Shown: positions 10,701-22,771, numbered from the stretch's first letter. The stretch: DNA of 64,000 nt from Muscardinus avellanarius (GCA_963383645.1 OY726569.1:27234554-27298553), one strand, 5' to 3'. Numbers and translations are program-made. The notes: generated by a model not told the origin, from the letters alone.

Positions 10701-11404
10701 ATACACTCAGTGAAATTGATAGATATCGATATACCTGACCATATGTTTGTGTGAAGTAAACATTCAGAGAATTTGTGGATTGTGAGTGGTGCATCAGGGA
10801 CTATGGACCCTTTGTGTGCAGTGATCACCCAAGGGTCATTCTCAACCAGTTCATTGCTGCTATGTTTGTTCATCCTTTAGAGAAAAAGAATCTTTACAAA
10901 CATTGACTCTGACTCTTCTTTGTACATATAGGCTGATCAGTATTTGACTTTAGGCAGGTAGAAGCTCCTTAACCTTCGTGCTATACTAGACCCTAGACCT
11001 TAAGAGGACTGGATTGATGTCTGATAGCTATGGAGAATGGAACTTTCTTTGGTGTTGTATATATGATGGGCAGGCAGCAGTCATAAATTTGTGGGGTTTC
11101 CTAAACAAGAAGTCACGTGGAGAAAGTCCTCTCTCATGAAGACTCCCTGAGAATCAGCTATGCAGTCAGTGGAACTGCTGGCTTCTCTGCATGGAGCATG
11201 TGCGTGAAGATGCTCTCCTCCATGGTTTCAGGCTATTGAAAGACTGCAGAATCTGTGTTCTCGTACCATCTACCACTGTGTGGTGGTTACTCCTGAATAT
11301 CAGGCAGGTCATCTTTGTCACTAGTTCCAAACCAACATATCTGTAAGGAAACCTGAATATCTCAGTCAGCATCCTCACTGCCATAACCCAAAACAAGTGA
11401 CCAC
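10701..11404. other. Intergenic, nothing recognised
   Basis: Ordinary composition. No gene, RNA or named repeat was recognised. Confidence 0.4.
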
Positions 11405-11712
11405 ACCACTTGGAGAAAGGTAGATTTGCTCACAGGTTTTGTAGATTTCAGGGTTCAGTCCATGTCAGGCCAGGTCTGTGGTGCTCAGCTTGTGGCAGTG
11501 GGAAGCAAAGAGAGAGGGAGAGAATGAGCTCTGCTCTCACATTACAGAGGCTGGAAGCCAAAGAGCAAGTGATGGGAATAGGGACCATATATAATCCCCA
11601 AGGCCACACACCCAAGGACTCACTGCCAGCCACACCCCACCTGCCCAGGCTCCCACCTAGTAAATGCCAATGGATTCGTCCTCTGATGAAATTATAACTC
11701 TTGTGACAACTC
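11405..11712 (+). repeat. Interspersed repeat shared with 21070-21400
   Basis: This stretch and 21070-21400 align end to end with many substitutions (shared phrases GTCAGGC.GGTCT, AAGCAAAGAGAG.GAGA, CCTCTGATGA.ATTA.AAC). Two diverged copies in one window indicate an old interspersed family that I cannot name. Confidence 0.65.
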
Positions 11713-11735
11713 TGTTTCCAAATAAAGTATAGGGT

Positions 11736-11968
11736 CAGCGCGCGATGGCGGCCAGTGGGGAGGCCCAGGGCGGCGGACTGGAGTTGGGGTGGAAGTAGTG
11801 ATGACCAGCAGTGGGCATCCTCACTGTGTCCTCCTGGGGAAGAGGAAAGGATCATTTTCTGCCAGAAGTTTTCAGCTTCCGGGGGGGTCACTTTGACTTT
11901 GGTCCTTGCGCCCAAGAGAAGGAAAGTGGATTTTTCTAAACCTCAAGCAGCAAGGCTTTGTGGCTGAC
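11736..11968 (+). pseudogene. Possible processed-gene (retrocopy) fragment, parent unknown
   Basis: A CpG-rich start (GCGCGCGATGGCGGCC) looks like a 5'UTR/ATG context. The frame from that ATG stops after about 17 codons. A second frame (11755-11967) continues with a mixed, protein-like composition ending in a Lys/Arg cluster (APKRRKVDFSKPQA). The upstream flank is SINE-like sequence. A broken retrocopy would explain this, but I do not recognise the parent and a chance GC-rich frame is possible. Confidence 0.3.
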
Positions 11969-12479
11969 CTTGGACAACGTCCAATCACTGTAGATAAGCA
12001 CAGATATTTACTACCTACCAGCTGCCTTGCACTCTAATGGACTAGTGAGACTCTGCACCCCCGTTTCAAGGTGCGCCACCATGCCCAGCTTCTGGGCCTT
12101 TTTTTCATGTGTCATAACAGTAAATATTTCAGATGGGTTCATGTAGTAATTAAATGAGTTAATACATATAAGAACCTAGTGAACACAGTAAGCACACAGT
12201 AAGTGTTAATTTGTTTGAATAGGGTTTAATATTTTTCAGGTTGTGATTTTAAGTAAAACATTTTATGTGCATTCCTCAGTTTTTTCACCTACACAGGTAA
12301 AAAATGATGATGCTTTTACAGAAAATGAGGATGCTGACAAAACAGCTAACTGTTATAATCTGTTTTGATTTGAATGCTCTAAAAGCTTTAATGACACGTG
12401 CGCTGGTCTGAAGTCTCTATATAAATTCTCATAAAACAGTAAGGAAATAAACTAAAGAGAAAAATCTCAAAACCCAAGA

Positions 12480-12482
<3 letters not shown>
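11969..12482. other. Intergenic, AT-rich
   Basis: A short reverse SINE-like scrap near 12065-12095 (GTGCGCCACCATGCCCAGCT). Otherwise nothing was recognised. Confidence 0.4.

Positions 12483-12546
<64 letters not shown>
12483..12546. repeat. (GA)n microsatellite
   Basis: About 31 uninterrupted GA units. Confidence 0.97.
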
Positions 12547-12553
<7 letters not shown>

Positions 12554-12945
12554 TTCTTTGTCATATGAAACTTGGTCCAAGTGGTCTATGTACTGAATTT
12601 GTATTCTGTGTCCTTAGTAAGTGCTCAGAATCCCTTAATCTCTTATCTGCTAGAAGTTAAAAGCTTGTTATAATAAAGACACAGGAATATAGCCTTTTAA
12701 AGAATGGAGATTTTAGGGTTGTAATTATTTTGTTATTAATAGTTAATATTGCATTAATGCAGCTTGCTTTTTCATCTTTTAACTTTAGTCCAAGCTTTTG
12801 TGAAAGTCTGCATAATTCTTTTCTAAGTGCAGGTGTCTGTAAATTTAGCACTCAGTGTTTAGCCAGCCTAACAGCCAACTTTTAGCTGACCAAGGTCAAC
12901 CCTTGGCCAGAGCTCTTGGCTGACAGCTTAGAAACAAACAAAAAA
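12547..12945. other. Intergenic, nothing recognised
   Basis: AT-rich, without genes or named repeats. Confidence 0.4.
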
Positions 12946-13330
12946 GAACCAGGCATGGTGGATCACACTTATAATCTCAGTACTTGGGAGGCTGAAACAG
13001 GAGGATGGCAGGTACATGGCCAGCCTCAGTTAGGCCCTCCACAACTTGGTAAGACCCTGTTTCAAAATAAAGAATAAAAGCTGTGTGTGTGGCACATGCT
13101 TATAAGACAGGAGGACTTTGGTTCACAGACAGCCTCAGGTATTTAGTGAGGCCCTTTGCAACTCAGTGAGACCCTGTTTCAAAATAAAGAATAAAATAAA
13201 GGACTGGGGGTGTAGCTTGGAAGTATAATGCCCCTGGTTTCCATCACCAGTACTGCAAAAATAAAATAAAATTTAGGATTGGGAGTATATCTTAGAGGTA
13301 GAATGCTAGATTCAGTCCCAAGTATGGAAG
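12946..13330 (+). repeat. Cluster of B1-dID SINE pieces
   Basis: A B1-like head at about 12950-13080 (CCAGGCATGGTGGATCACAC) is followed by a second head-like unit with ID tail (13081-13265). A third ID-tail scrap lies at 13271-13325 (GGGAGTATATCTTAGAGGTA). These could be nested or tandem insertions. Confidence 0.8.
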
Positions 13331-14105
13331 CTTGTTCTTATTAGCAATTAATACTGCCCAATTGGCAATCAGTACAGGCTCAATCCCCATCACATTCTAT
13401 GACCTTTCAGTTTCACCATAGCTACCTGGGAACCAGGTCTCCAGCACATCAACCTTTGTGGAATACACTCAGATAGTACTCAAACTCCAGCAGTGGGTCT
13501 TTGCTTTATCTACAGTGTAATGATGCCATCTCTGGTCCATGTTCCTCAGATCCTGGATCTGGAGAGTGTTTTTCAGTTTACCATTTAGTGCATTCTTCCT
13601 CTACCCATTTGATTATAAGTAAGATCAGCTAGACATTTCTTTACTGAGACATGGGATAAACTTCACAGATGGACCTCTTGGGATTTGGTTAATTGAGCAT
13701 CTTCCAGTACATTACTAGGCACTCAATCTCTCTCTTTCTCTATCTCTAGCTCTATCTCGATCTCTCTCTCTCAGCAGTTAGTGTGTGATCACTCCCAGTT
13801 GCTAATCCTTTCTTGTTGTACTTGTTAAAATTTCATGGCTTCTTTGTCTCCTGCCTTCTCAGAGTATAAATACATACCTTTATTTTATAGGCAGAGAAAT
13901 ACTTAAAAGAAGACATAGTACATAAAGGTAAAAACATTTATTAGAACCTACATCTTAACATAATATCTTTCATGATGAGCATTTGTGTTTTGTGTTATGT
14001 ATGTTTAAATCATTTAAAAAACACCATTCCCTAGAATTGTTTCCTGAAATTTCATGTGTTTTATAACTAACAAATGCTGTTACATTTGTTTCAAAATAAA
14101 CAAAT
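13331..14105. other. Intergenic with a CT-rich run
   Basis: A pyrimidine-rich run (TCTC and TCTATC units) lies at 13727-13772. No gene was recognised. Confidence 0.45.
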
Positions 14106-14200
14106 AAAGTATAAAATAGGTCTGGGAGTATAGCCCAGAAATAGAAACACCCCTGGGTTCCACCTCAGTACCACCCAAAATAAATAAATAAATAAATAAA
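14106..14200 (+). repeat. ID-tail half of a SINE with (AAAT)n
   Basis: GGTCTGGGAGTATAGCCCAG, then CCTCAGTACCACCC and AAATAAATAAAT. The B1 head is absent. Confidence 0.8.
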
Positions 14201-14822
14201 TGGCAAGTTACAAATCCAATATACAATGGCACAGAATAGACATCTGTGTTTCAAAAGGAAGGAGTAGAACCATAGGAAGAAGGAATGGGACTGAAACAGA
14301 ATCCAAATCTACAGTGCAAGCACTTAATTCTGTGAGAGCCAATCTCCATGGGCCTTGGAAGTTCTACCCCTGTGGTCTGGTTGATCACAATGGACAGTAT
14401 AGTTGCTCTTTGAGCCTGGCTCCATGGCTCACAGATTGCAATCTTTCCTTGTGTCATTCCACATTTCTGGCATTTCTAAATCTTGTGTTTTTTTTTTTTC
14501 TGGAAACCTTGGCCTCACCCTTACAGCTTTCCAAATTGCCCAATTTGGGCATGCTTGCAGGGGTTCTGGCCCTGCCACATGTTGCTTGGCTTATCAGACC
14601 TTTCTTTGAAATCTAGAGACAATGCTACAATCCCTTTTTTTCCAACAGAGCCAGCATTATATGAGCACTGAGATTGACCTCCAGTAAGAAATGTAGCCAA
14701 GCCCTCTTTAATTACTGCTCCTGGGCCTTTTTTAATCATAGCCACTGGACTTGCCTTCATCTCATCATGACTGCAATAGGTCCATCTTCATCATGGCCAC
14801 TGTTTCCTCATTCTCACCCATA
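14201..14822. other. Unassigned, possibly an old interspersed repeat
   Basis: Carries overlapping + frames of up to 138 codons without recognisable domains. A poly-T run sits at 14488-14499. No homolog was recognised, so no gene is called. Confidence 0.35.
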
Positions 14823-14823
14823 T

Positions 14824-14955
14824 TTTATTTTTTATTTTTTGTAGAACTAGGGATTGAACCCAGGGCCATTCGACCTATGAACTCTGCCCTCCAGAGACTC
14901 AGCAGTAGGACAGCCAGATATCTGCTTGAGTTACTCGGTACTTGGAAGAGGACTG
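14824..14955 (-). repeat. Reverse SINE (ID part)
   Basis: Reads GTAGAACTAGGGATTGAACC.., the reverse complement of an ID tail, after an A/T-rich start. Confidence 0.7.
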
Positions 14956-15809
14956 CCCAGAGTAGCCACGGGACCATGGTGGGCTAAAGCTAGGCTGCCC
15001 ATCCTGGATGTAGTCCAGTTAGAACCTCCAGAAACATAGGCAACATGCTCAAGGCAGAATACCTGCACAGGGTCACAAGGGGTCGCTCCAGACTACACTG
15101 GACACCCTCTGCTGGCGCAATGCCCTGACACCTAAACACAAAGCTATCGGAGGAGATAGAGGATCGCAAATACTCATACAGTAGGTTCAAAATCTCACAA
15201 TAGATTACAGAACAAATGAGAGACATTGGAATATACTCTAAAATCTACCATAGTGAACAGACATACACATATCATCTGGGCCTGGCCCTATATATGTAAA
15301 TTAGTAGGAGTGATATTTTTTGTTTGTTTGTTTTGTTTTGTTTTGTTTTGTTTTTCTTTCACACTATCACTAGTTTTTAAATTTTTGTCCTTTTTTTTCT
15401 TTTCATTTTTTTTTCTTTGATTTATAATTATTAGTTTTTGTAACTTGTTTCTTTCTTCATGTTTGTTTGCTCATTCCCCCCATTCCTTTGACAAACTTCC
15501 TCACTCTAGCCTATCTACTCTCTTCTCTCAAAAATGTTCTTTTTTTCCCTTACTGTATCTACTTGTTTTAAATTCAAGGTATTTCATATCTCCATTTGTA
15601 AATACTAACTACAAGAGTCCTACGATCTAACCTCTCACTATCAACCAGATACTATCTTATTATACTTAAATTCTTACTCAATCTAATCATATGCTCTACT
15701 TTACCCGACTCTTGTACCCATCACTCCAGCTCCTCCCCCCCCTTACCCAACCCTCAGCATTGAATAAAAAACACTGCTTACCTGCGGATACCTCTAAATT
15801 TCTACTACT

Positions 15810-17026
15810 ATGATTGGATCAGACATAATACCCACAAAAGAGAAGATGCGAAGACATCAGAAAAACAAGCCTGAGAACCCTGAAAATAAGAGAATTAAGA
15901 GCGAAGAAAGAAAGGAAATCATTAATACGGACCTACAAGAAGTGCAAGGAAAATTCCGAATCCTGATCTTCAATATGATGAAAAGCCTCAAAGGAAGTGT
16001 ACAAAAAATGAAAGAGGAAATGGAGACACTAAGAATCAGAAAGTGGTCTGGAATGAAATGAGTCAATAAATGAAATGAAGACAGCAATAGAAAGAAATTC
16101 TGATGAAATCAAAATAGAATATCACTGTTAGAAGACAGTTCATTCAAAACTGAAAGCACAGCCGGGCGTGGTGGTGCACGCTTGTAATCCCCGCGCTTGG
16201 GAGGCAGAGACAGGAGGATCGCGCAGGTTCGAAGCCATATGCGTGGGCTGGTTTAGGAGACCCTGTTTCCAAAATGAAAATGTAAAAAATAGGTCTGGGA
16301 GTGTAGCCCAGAGGTAGAAGGGCTTCCAGGAACCCCAGTACCACCAAAAAAAAAAAAAAAAAAAAAACTGAAAGCACAGTCAACAGCATACAGAAGTCAT
16401 TACAAAAACAAAACCTAAACATCCAACAACTATTTGACAACATGAAATGTCCTAATTTACGATTAAAAGGCATTGAAGAAGGGATAGAGGTACAGACCAA
16501 GGATATTCACAATCTCTTCAGGAAAATAATTTCAGAGAATTTTTCAAACATGGAAAGAGACTTGGACTTAGATGTTAAGGAGATATACAAAACAAGATCA
16601 ACGAAGGACCTCCCCACATCATGTAATAATCAAAATGACCAACATAGAGGCCAAGGAAAGAATCTTAAAAGCAGTAAGACCAAAAGAACAGGTGACATAT
16701 AGGGGCAAAATAATAAAATGGGTGATATATAGGGGCAAAACACCCCAAACTTTACAACCTAAGTCATGAATGCCAGAAGAGACTGGTATGATGTAATCCA
16801 GACCCTGGAAGAAAACAACTTCCAACCAAAACTGCTTTGTCCAGCAAGATTATTATTCAAAATTGATGGAGGAACAAAAGTGTTTCAAGATAAGCAAAAT
16901 CTCAGAAAATTTATGAATTCAAAGCCAATACTAGAGAAAATACTTATAGAAATAAACAATAAAGAAGAAAAAAGAAACAAATTTCAGAACCAGACAAGAG
17001 ATGAAGTTGATCAGTGGGGCAACTAA
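15810..17026 (+). pseudogene. LINE-1 ORF1 (RNA-binding ORF1p), SINE-interrupted
   Basis: The first block (15810-16061) gives a Lys/Glu-rich N-terminus with heptad-like leucines and methionines (coiled coil). After the SINE at 16162-16363 come the RRM-like and C-terminal regions (16442-17026), read in two frames. In active elements ORF1p trimers coat L1 RNA. Here the SINE and frameshifts make it non-functional. Confidence 0.8.
16162..16363 (+). repeat. B1-dID SINE inside LINE-1 ORF1, with target-site duplication
   Basis: Complete head (GCCGGGCGTGGTGGTGCACG), ID tail and poly-A. The 16-bp AAAACTGAAAGCACAG flanks it on both sides (16146-16161 and 16364-16379), a perfect target-site duplication. 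The insertion postdates the host LINE-1. Confidence 0.96.
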
Positions 17027-17084
17027 GTAAAGAATAAATAACATTATGCCAAGCAGAAGATAGAGCACAGAATGACAGAAAACA

Positions 17085-18275
17085 AATCATGTTTCAATAA
17101 TAACCCTGAATGTCAAAGGACTTAACTCACCAATTAAAGACATAGACTGACAATGTGGATTAAAAAACATAATCCAAAAGATGCTGTTTGTAAGAAACCT
17201 TACAGCCAGAGACATTCATAGACTGAAAGTGAAAGGATGGAAAAAGATATATCATGCTAATGGAGACCAAAAGCAGGCAGGGGTAGCAATGCTGGTATTC
17301 AACAAAACAGACTTTAAGCTACAGATGAGACAAAGAACAATCCACCAAGAAGATACAATGATACTAAATGTTTATACCCCAACTGGAGGTACACCCCCCT
17401 TTGGAAAACAAACCCTTCAGGACATCAGATCTCAAATAGACCCAAATAATCATATTGGGAAACTTCAGCACACCTCTCATGCCACTAGATCGATCTTCAA
17501 GGCAAAGGATGAGTAAAGACTCTTCCGAACTAAAGAAAACTATAAACCAAATGGACCTAATAGACATATAAGGAATATTAAAACCATAAACAGCAGAATA
17601 CACATTCTTCTCAGCAGCCCATGGAATCTTCTCCAAAATAGATCACATCATCGGCCACAAAACAAGCACCAGTAAATTCAAAGTATATAATTCCCTGCAT
17701 CTTTTCATAACCCAATGGAATGAAAGTAGAAATCAACAACAGGAAGACCAAAGGAAGCTACTTAAATACATGAAGAGTCAATGATTCCCTATTGAATGAT
17801 GAGAGGGTAAGAACAGAAATAAGGGGAAGAATAAAGAAATTCCTGGCATTAAGTGAAAATAGGGCACAACTTACCAAAATTTATGGGACACTTTGAAAGT
17901 GGTGTAAAGAGGAAAGTTTATAGCATTGAGTAACACATAAGAAGAAGAGAGTCACCAATTAAACAACATAAAGACACATCTCAAGAACCTAGGAAAACGA
18001 CAACAATCTAATCCCAAAGCCAGGAGAAGGCAGGAAATTATTACAATCAGAGAAGAAATAAATAAAGAATAAAAAAAACTATTCAAAGAATCAACAAAAT
18101 AAAAAGCTGGTTCTTTGAGAATATTACTAAGATTGACAAACTCCTGGCCAACCTAAGAAAGAGAATCAACTCAAATTATTAAAATCAGAAATGAAAAAGG
18201 AGACATTACCACAGACAGTGAGGAAGTTCAAAGGATTATCAGAAACTATTTTGAAAGTTTATACACCAGTAAATT
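17085..18275 (+). pseudogene. LINE-1 ORF2 5' part (endonuclease, start of RT)
   Basis: Begins at the typical ORF2 start context, with the Asn-Val-Lys-Gly-Leu region of the AP-like endonuclease. A readable segment at 17181-17516 (111 codons) covers the middle of the endonuclease. Later segments have stops and frameshifts. No complete catalytic set is encoded. Confidence 0.75.
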
Positions 18276-20260
18276 GGACCCATATTTCTTCAATGTCCAA
18301 TTCCTGCTGTTGAATTGTTTTTTTCTAAGTTATAAAGTATGCGTTCATTTTTGGAGTGATCATTTTGTAGAAGTGAGATTTTATTCTCCATGTGGTCTAA
18401 TTGATTGTTTATATTTTGAATAGATGCTTTTGCTTCATTGATTGCATCCTTTATTTCTTTCAGTCTCCCTCTAAATTCCTTTTGAAAACCTTTATTATTT
18501 CTACTGTTACATTCCTGATTTGATCTTCTGGGGATCTCTGTATTTCTGTGTTATCAGGTTCTGTTATTGTGGGGTTGTGAGAGCTCATTGTTCTGTTGTT
18601 GTTCCTCCTTCCCAAGATTTCAGAAGTTTTTACCAGGTGCTTTTGATAAATTTCTCTCAGTCTCTAGGTTTCAGCTGGTATATCCAAGGAAAAGTTGTAT
18701 TATACTCAACAGTGAAGTTTGAGTAAGGAAGGAGGAAGAGAAGGAGTAAATGGAAGAATAGGGTAAGGTCTCAGATAGGGTTGAATAGTATGAGAATATG
18801 AGTTTGGTAAGGTAATATATATTAGAGATTAGAGATAGTAAAAATGTGGTAGTATTCTGGTAACCAATGTAGAGTTTCTGGTATAGTGATATGAAATGGA
18901 TTTAATACAAGACAAGAGAGAGATAGAAGAAAAAAGATGGAAAAGGGATAGAGAGGAGAGTGTAGGTATGTACATGGAAGAAGCTTGGGGGAGGGTTTGG
19001 GAACAAACAAAACAAAAAACTAAAAAAAAAAACACACACACACAAAAAAAAATCCAAACAAAAGAAAAGCAAAACAAAAAGACAGCCAGGCATATACTGT
19101 CACACACAAAAAAAGAACAAAAAACAAAACAATCCTAACAATGAATTAATGTGATTCTACAAATTAATGACTATTCAGTGGCTATATCCTCAATAGTCTC
19201 TCTCTGTGTAGTCATCGGGTGCCACCTGCACTTTTCCCTCTGTGAGTTTGGTTCTCTGAGTCTTCTGTCTATGCAGATGGTCGGTATCAATGGAGCTGGA
19301 TTTAATATTGAGTGAAGGTCATTTTCCACAGACTTTGAATCTAGGTCTCTCCCTTACTCTGTTGGTAGTGTATGCCTCTGAGACCAAACTTGATGTAGGA
19401 AACCCTGTTCTCCACAGCTAGGGTTGGGCTAGTCTGACTTCTCTCTATTCACCACAATTGGAAGGTCTGTGGTGTTCCTGGAGATCCTACTCATTGGGTT
19501 TAGTGTTAAGCGTAGGACTCCCCCCACACTTTCCACTGATCAGAGACTGAGTCTGTCTGAGCTTCTGATGTGAACAACAGCAGAACCCACTTCCACCTTC
19601 TCTGGGTTCTTCTTCAGGTCACCACAACTTCACTTTTGGTGCTCTGGATCTCTGGAGGGTGTGGTAATCTCGGCCGCCACTACTCCTTTACTGGGTTTTA
19701 TCACAAAGTCTCAGACCCAGGGAGTTAGTTGTGGCTGTGCGAGACCTTGGGGGCTCCCAGCTGGATGTTTTCTCACAGGGAGCTGTGACTAGGGAGTGGT
19801 AAATTCTGCCACCACTACTACTTCACTGGGTTGAACTGCAAGATCTCAGACCCAGGGAGTTTATCAAAGCTGCATGAGTCCTTTGGGGTGCAGCCCTGGG
19901 ATTTCTCCTGCAAGAGCCGCAGTTTTACTAACAATTTTGGTGCTTGCTGGTATGGATCTCTGACAGGCATGGTGAACTTCGCCACCGCTAGCAAGATGTC
20001 GCTGCCGCAGCACCCTCAACCCCAAGGCTGTGGTATTTCTTTTCTGGTTTTGAGCTCTCCTCTAAATCCCTGGAGGGCATGATGGGCTTGGACACTGGAA
20101 ATTTTAGCCTGTCTTTGCACAGAAAGAACTGATGAATTGCAATCAATTGAATTGCAGCTGCTCACTTCAGTTCTTTGTTTTCCTGGTGCTATGAGGCACT
20201 ATGGCATTTGTGTGGTGCCTGCCACCACAGGGCAGGCAAGTTTCTTTTCTGCTCTCTGGT
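18275..20260 (-). mobile_element. LINE-1 5' end: 5'UTR with repeated monomers and ORF1 N-terminus
   Basis: The reverse complement matches bases 1-500 of this window (ORF1 start and 5'UTR). The 5'UTR portion contains a duplicated unit of about 165 bp: the phrase CTCAGACCCAGGGAGTT occurs at about 19710 and 19844 next to a CTACT.CTT.ACTGGGTT phrase. This suggests promoter monomers. The element breaks off at about 18275 within ORF1, at the junction with the + strand LINE-1. Confidence 0.78.
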
Positions 20261-20329
20261 TGTTCTAGTCTTTTTTTTTCTGTCTCTTGTATTTATAGTT
20301 TTTATTCCTCTACTGATAGTGTTTTCTGG

Positions 20330-20800
20330 CTATGTAAAACATTATTTTTGAGGCAATGGAGATCGAGTGTCAGCCGGACTCGTAAATGCTGCTTTTCTTG
20401 GTCACCATCTTCCTGGAAGTCCTGTCTCCCTCTTAAGTGCACTCTCTGAAGACAAAGAGGTACCACCTGGCTAAGAAATAAGTTACTAGCCCATTGCCTT
20501 GGTAACGCTGATAAGAACACACTAATGCAAAATCTATTTAAAGGCCAAGGATGAAGATAAGGTCAGAGTTCTATTTTAGGGATCTCTAGCATGCAGGAAC
20601 AGCATTCCATTCTTGGGCTCTTCAACATGCCTGCACACTCCTTTTTCTCCTCTTCCCTTTTTATTTCCTACTGATTTTGTAATAAAGACATGTTAAAGCT
20701 GTACCAAGCTGTCTCTTAGTTTTAATTTCACTATTCAACAAATCATAGTTGAATAGAGGAAAATGAGCCCACAGTGCCACCACAACCATAACAGGACACA
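20330..20800 (+). repeat. Solo-LTR-like element (pair of 37170-37560)
   Basis: Shares a block with 37170-37560: TTACTAGCCCATTG, AAAATCTATTTAAAGGCC (TATA-like), the CTGCACACTCCT region, TTTTGTAATAAAGAC (poly-A signal) and GCTGTACCAAGCTG. The order TATA-like box, GC-poor leader, AATAAA is that of an LTR. An imperfect palindrome (CTATTCAACAAATC/ATAGTTGAATAG) lies near 20731-20756. No internal retroviral sequence adjoins it. Confidence 0.65.
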
Positions 20801-21069
20801 GGCAAATTGCCAATAAATTATTTGCCAGAATGTATCACATGTGATGTCTACTCTATTTTCCTGTGGAGTCCTCGTTACCCTCTGAGACCTCCTTAGTATG
20901 GCCTCTGCCATCTTCCTTTCTGTGCATATTCTAGACTTCAACTTCCTCTCACAAACTAATTTCAGAGATTGACAGTTCACATGGTTAGACTTAGAGACGA
21001 CAGTGACCCCATTCCTCTAGTGCCAGTGTCTGTCTCAGTTAGCAATCTCATGTCTGTAATCCAAATCAA
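20801..21069. other. Intergenic, nothing recognised
   Basis: No gene or named repeat is recognised here. Confidence 0.4.
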
Positions 21070-21400
21070 CTGACCACACAGAGGAATGTAGGTCTAGTTG
21101 TTCACAGTTTTTGTAGATTTTAGTCTCCATTCCATGTCAGGCTGGGTCTTCAGAACTTAGGGCATGGTGTCAAGAAGCAAAGAGAGGGAGAGCATGGTCT
21201 CTGCTCTCACAGCATGGAGGCTGGATGCCAGAAAGCAAGGAGATCAGGGCTTCCATGTATAATCCCTAAGGCCACATCCCCAGGATCCCACCTCCAGCCA
21301 TCTACCTAAGTTACCACCCAGTAAATCCATTACAATATATTTATCCTCTGATGAGATTACAACCTTCATGACTTAATTATAGCAACTCTAAACATTAATA
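21070..21400 (+). repeat. Interspersed repeat shared with 11405-11712
   Basis: Second diverged copy of the family described at 11405-11712. The flanks are not shared, so this is not a local duplication. Confidence 0.65.
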
Positions 21401-21589
21401 CAGGAGCTCTTCAGGGTACATTCTATATCACACACCTGAGGCTACAAGTCTGTTCAGGACCTCCAGGGGTCCCCAGTGCTGAAAGAAGTTTTTGGTTTCT
21501 GTTTTGTGAGCCATGTTCCAGTGTGTCATGTTTCAGACTTCAAACTTTCTTCTCCCCCTCCCCAATATTGTTTTGGTATTCTGGACCTT

Positions 21590-22075
21590 TGAAATTTCAT
21601 ATTAATTTTAAGATTGAGTTTTAAATTTTTGCCAAACTTAATCTAGGATTGTGTTAGGGATTGCACTGAATAAGTTGATACATGTATTGATATATTAAGA
21701 ACCTTAAGCAATCCAGTCAGTGACTATATTTTATTTTTAATTTTTTATATTCTAAACTTTCTTCGAACATTTTGTAATTTGCATTATGCAAATCTCTGAC
21801 TTTCTTATTTTCTATATACAAAATCATGTCATCTGTGGCAGAGATAATTTTACTTCTTTATTTCCAATTAATATGCCTTTTATCTTTATTTTTTCCCTCT
21901 GGATAGGACTTAAAATATGTCAATATGTTACAAAGACATGATGAAAACAGTATCCTTGTCTTGTTCTGATTGGGGCCAAGGAGAAAGCTTTCAATTATTG
22001 ACTGTTGAATATATTTGCTATGGAGTTTTACAGTGCGCAACTTTTATTTTTTGTTATTTTATCTCTCCCCTTTTG
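21590..22075 (-). repeat. Old LINE-1 fragment, reverse orientation
   Basis: T-rich plus strand typical of reversed LINE-1 ORF2 (ATCATGTCATCTGTGGCAGA and CCTTGTCTTGTTCTGAT phrases). Confidence 0.65.
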
Positions 22076-22086
22076 TGTTTTTTCTT

Positions 22087-22088
<2 letters not shown>

Positions 22089-22132
<44 letters not shown>
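22089..22132. repeat. (GT)n microsatellite
   Basis: About 21 GT units, directly before a reverse ID-like segment. Confidence 0.97.
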
Positions 22133-22134
<2 letters not shown>

Positions 22135-22560
22135 GGGGAGAGAGTGTTGAAAACTGAACCTAGGGCCTCATCCATGCTAGGTAAAACTCTTCATATCTTA
22201 GTCCTTTTTTTTTTTTTTTTTTGTGGGTCTGTGGATGGAATCCAAGAGCATTCGACCTCTGAGCTACACCCCTGCCCTATTTTTTTATTCTTTATTTTGA
22301 AACCGGGTCTCTCTGAGTTGCAGAGGGCCTTACTAAGTAGCTGAGGCTGTCAGTGAACCATGATTCTCCGGTCTCAGCCTCCCAAATGCTGGAATTACAA
22401 GATTTCACCACCACACCTGGCGTATCTTAGTCCTTTTTCAATTTAATTTTGAGATAGGATCTTGCTAATTTTCCTAGATTTGCCTTAAACTTACAATTTT
22501 CCTACCTCAGCCAATCAAATATCTGGGATTATAGGCATGTACTACTACACCTGGCTAGTT
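22133..22560 (-). repeat. Reverse B1-dID SINE cluster
   Basis: An ID-like reverse scrap (22133-22205) is followed by a complete reverse SINE (poly-T at 22206, GACCTCTGAGCTACACCCCT, ACCACACCTGGCG at 22425). A further reverse head/tail segment ends at ACTACTACACCTGGCTAG at about 22557. Confidence 0.85.
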
Positions 22561-22599
22561 TTAGTCCTTCTATTCCCAGTTGTTGTTTTTAATCAAGAA

Positions 22600-22753
22600 A
22601 GGGTATTGAGAGAAGAGGATTGTGGTTCATAGACAGCCTCAGCCACTTAAGACTTTTGCAACTTAGTGAGACCTTGTTTCAAAATAAAAATAGTGCTGGG
22701 GGTGTGGCTTGGAGGTAGAATTTCCCTGGGTTTCATTTTCAGTACCACAAAAA
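22600..22753 (+). repeat. Truncated B1-dID SINE
   Basis: Starts within the B1 half. It has ACCTTGTTTCAAAATAAAAA, the ID tail GGGGGTGTGGCTTGGAGGTA and an A-rich end. Confidence 0.8.
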
Positions 22754-22771
22754 ATGGATTAAATATTCTTA

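Larger units (their letters stand above)
14960..18275 (+). mobile_element. LINE-1 with 5'UTR, ORF1 and first part of ORF2
   Basis: The probable 5'UTR covers 14960-15809, including a GTTTTG-rich stretch. ORF1 runs from 15810 to about 17025 with frameshifts and a SINE insertion. ORF2 starts at about 17085 with the endonuclease domain (a legible piece at 17181-17516) and continues with stops to about 18275, where an oppositely oriented LINE-1 begins. Reverse transcriptase and the 3' end are missing. It is relatively young but inactive. Confidence 0.82.
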
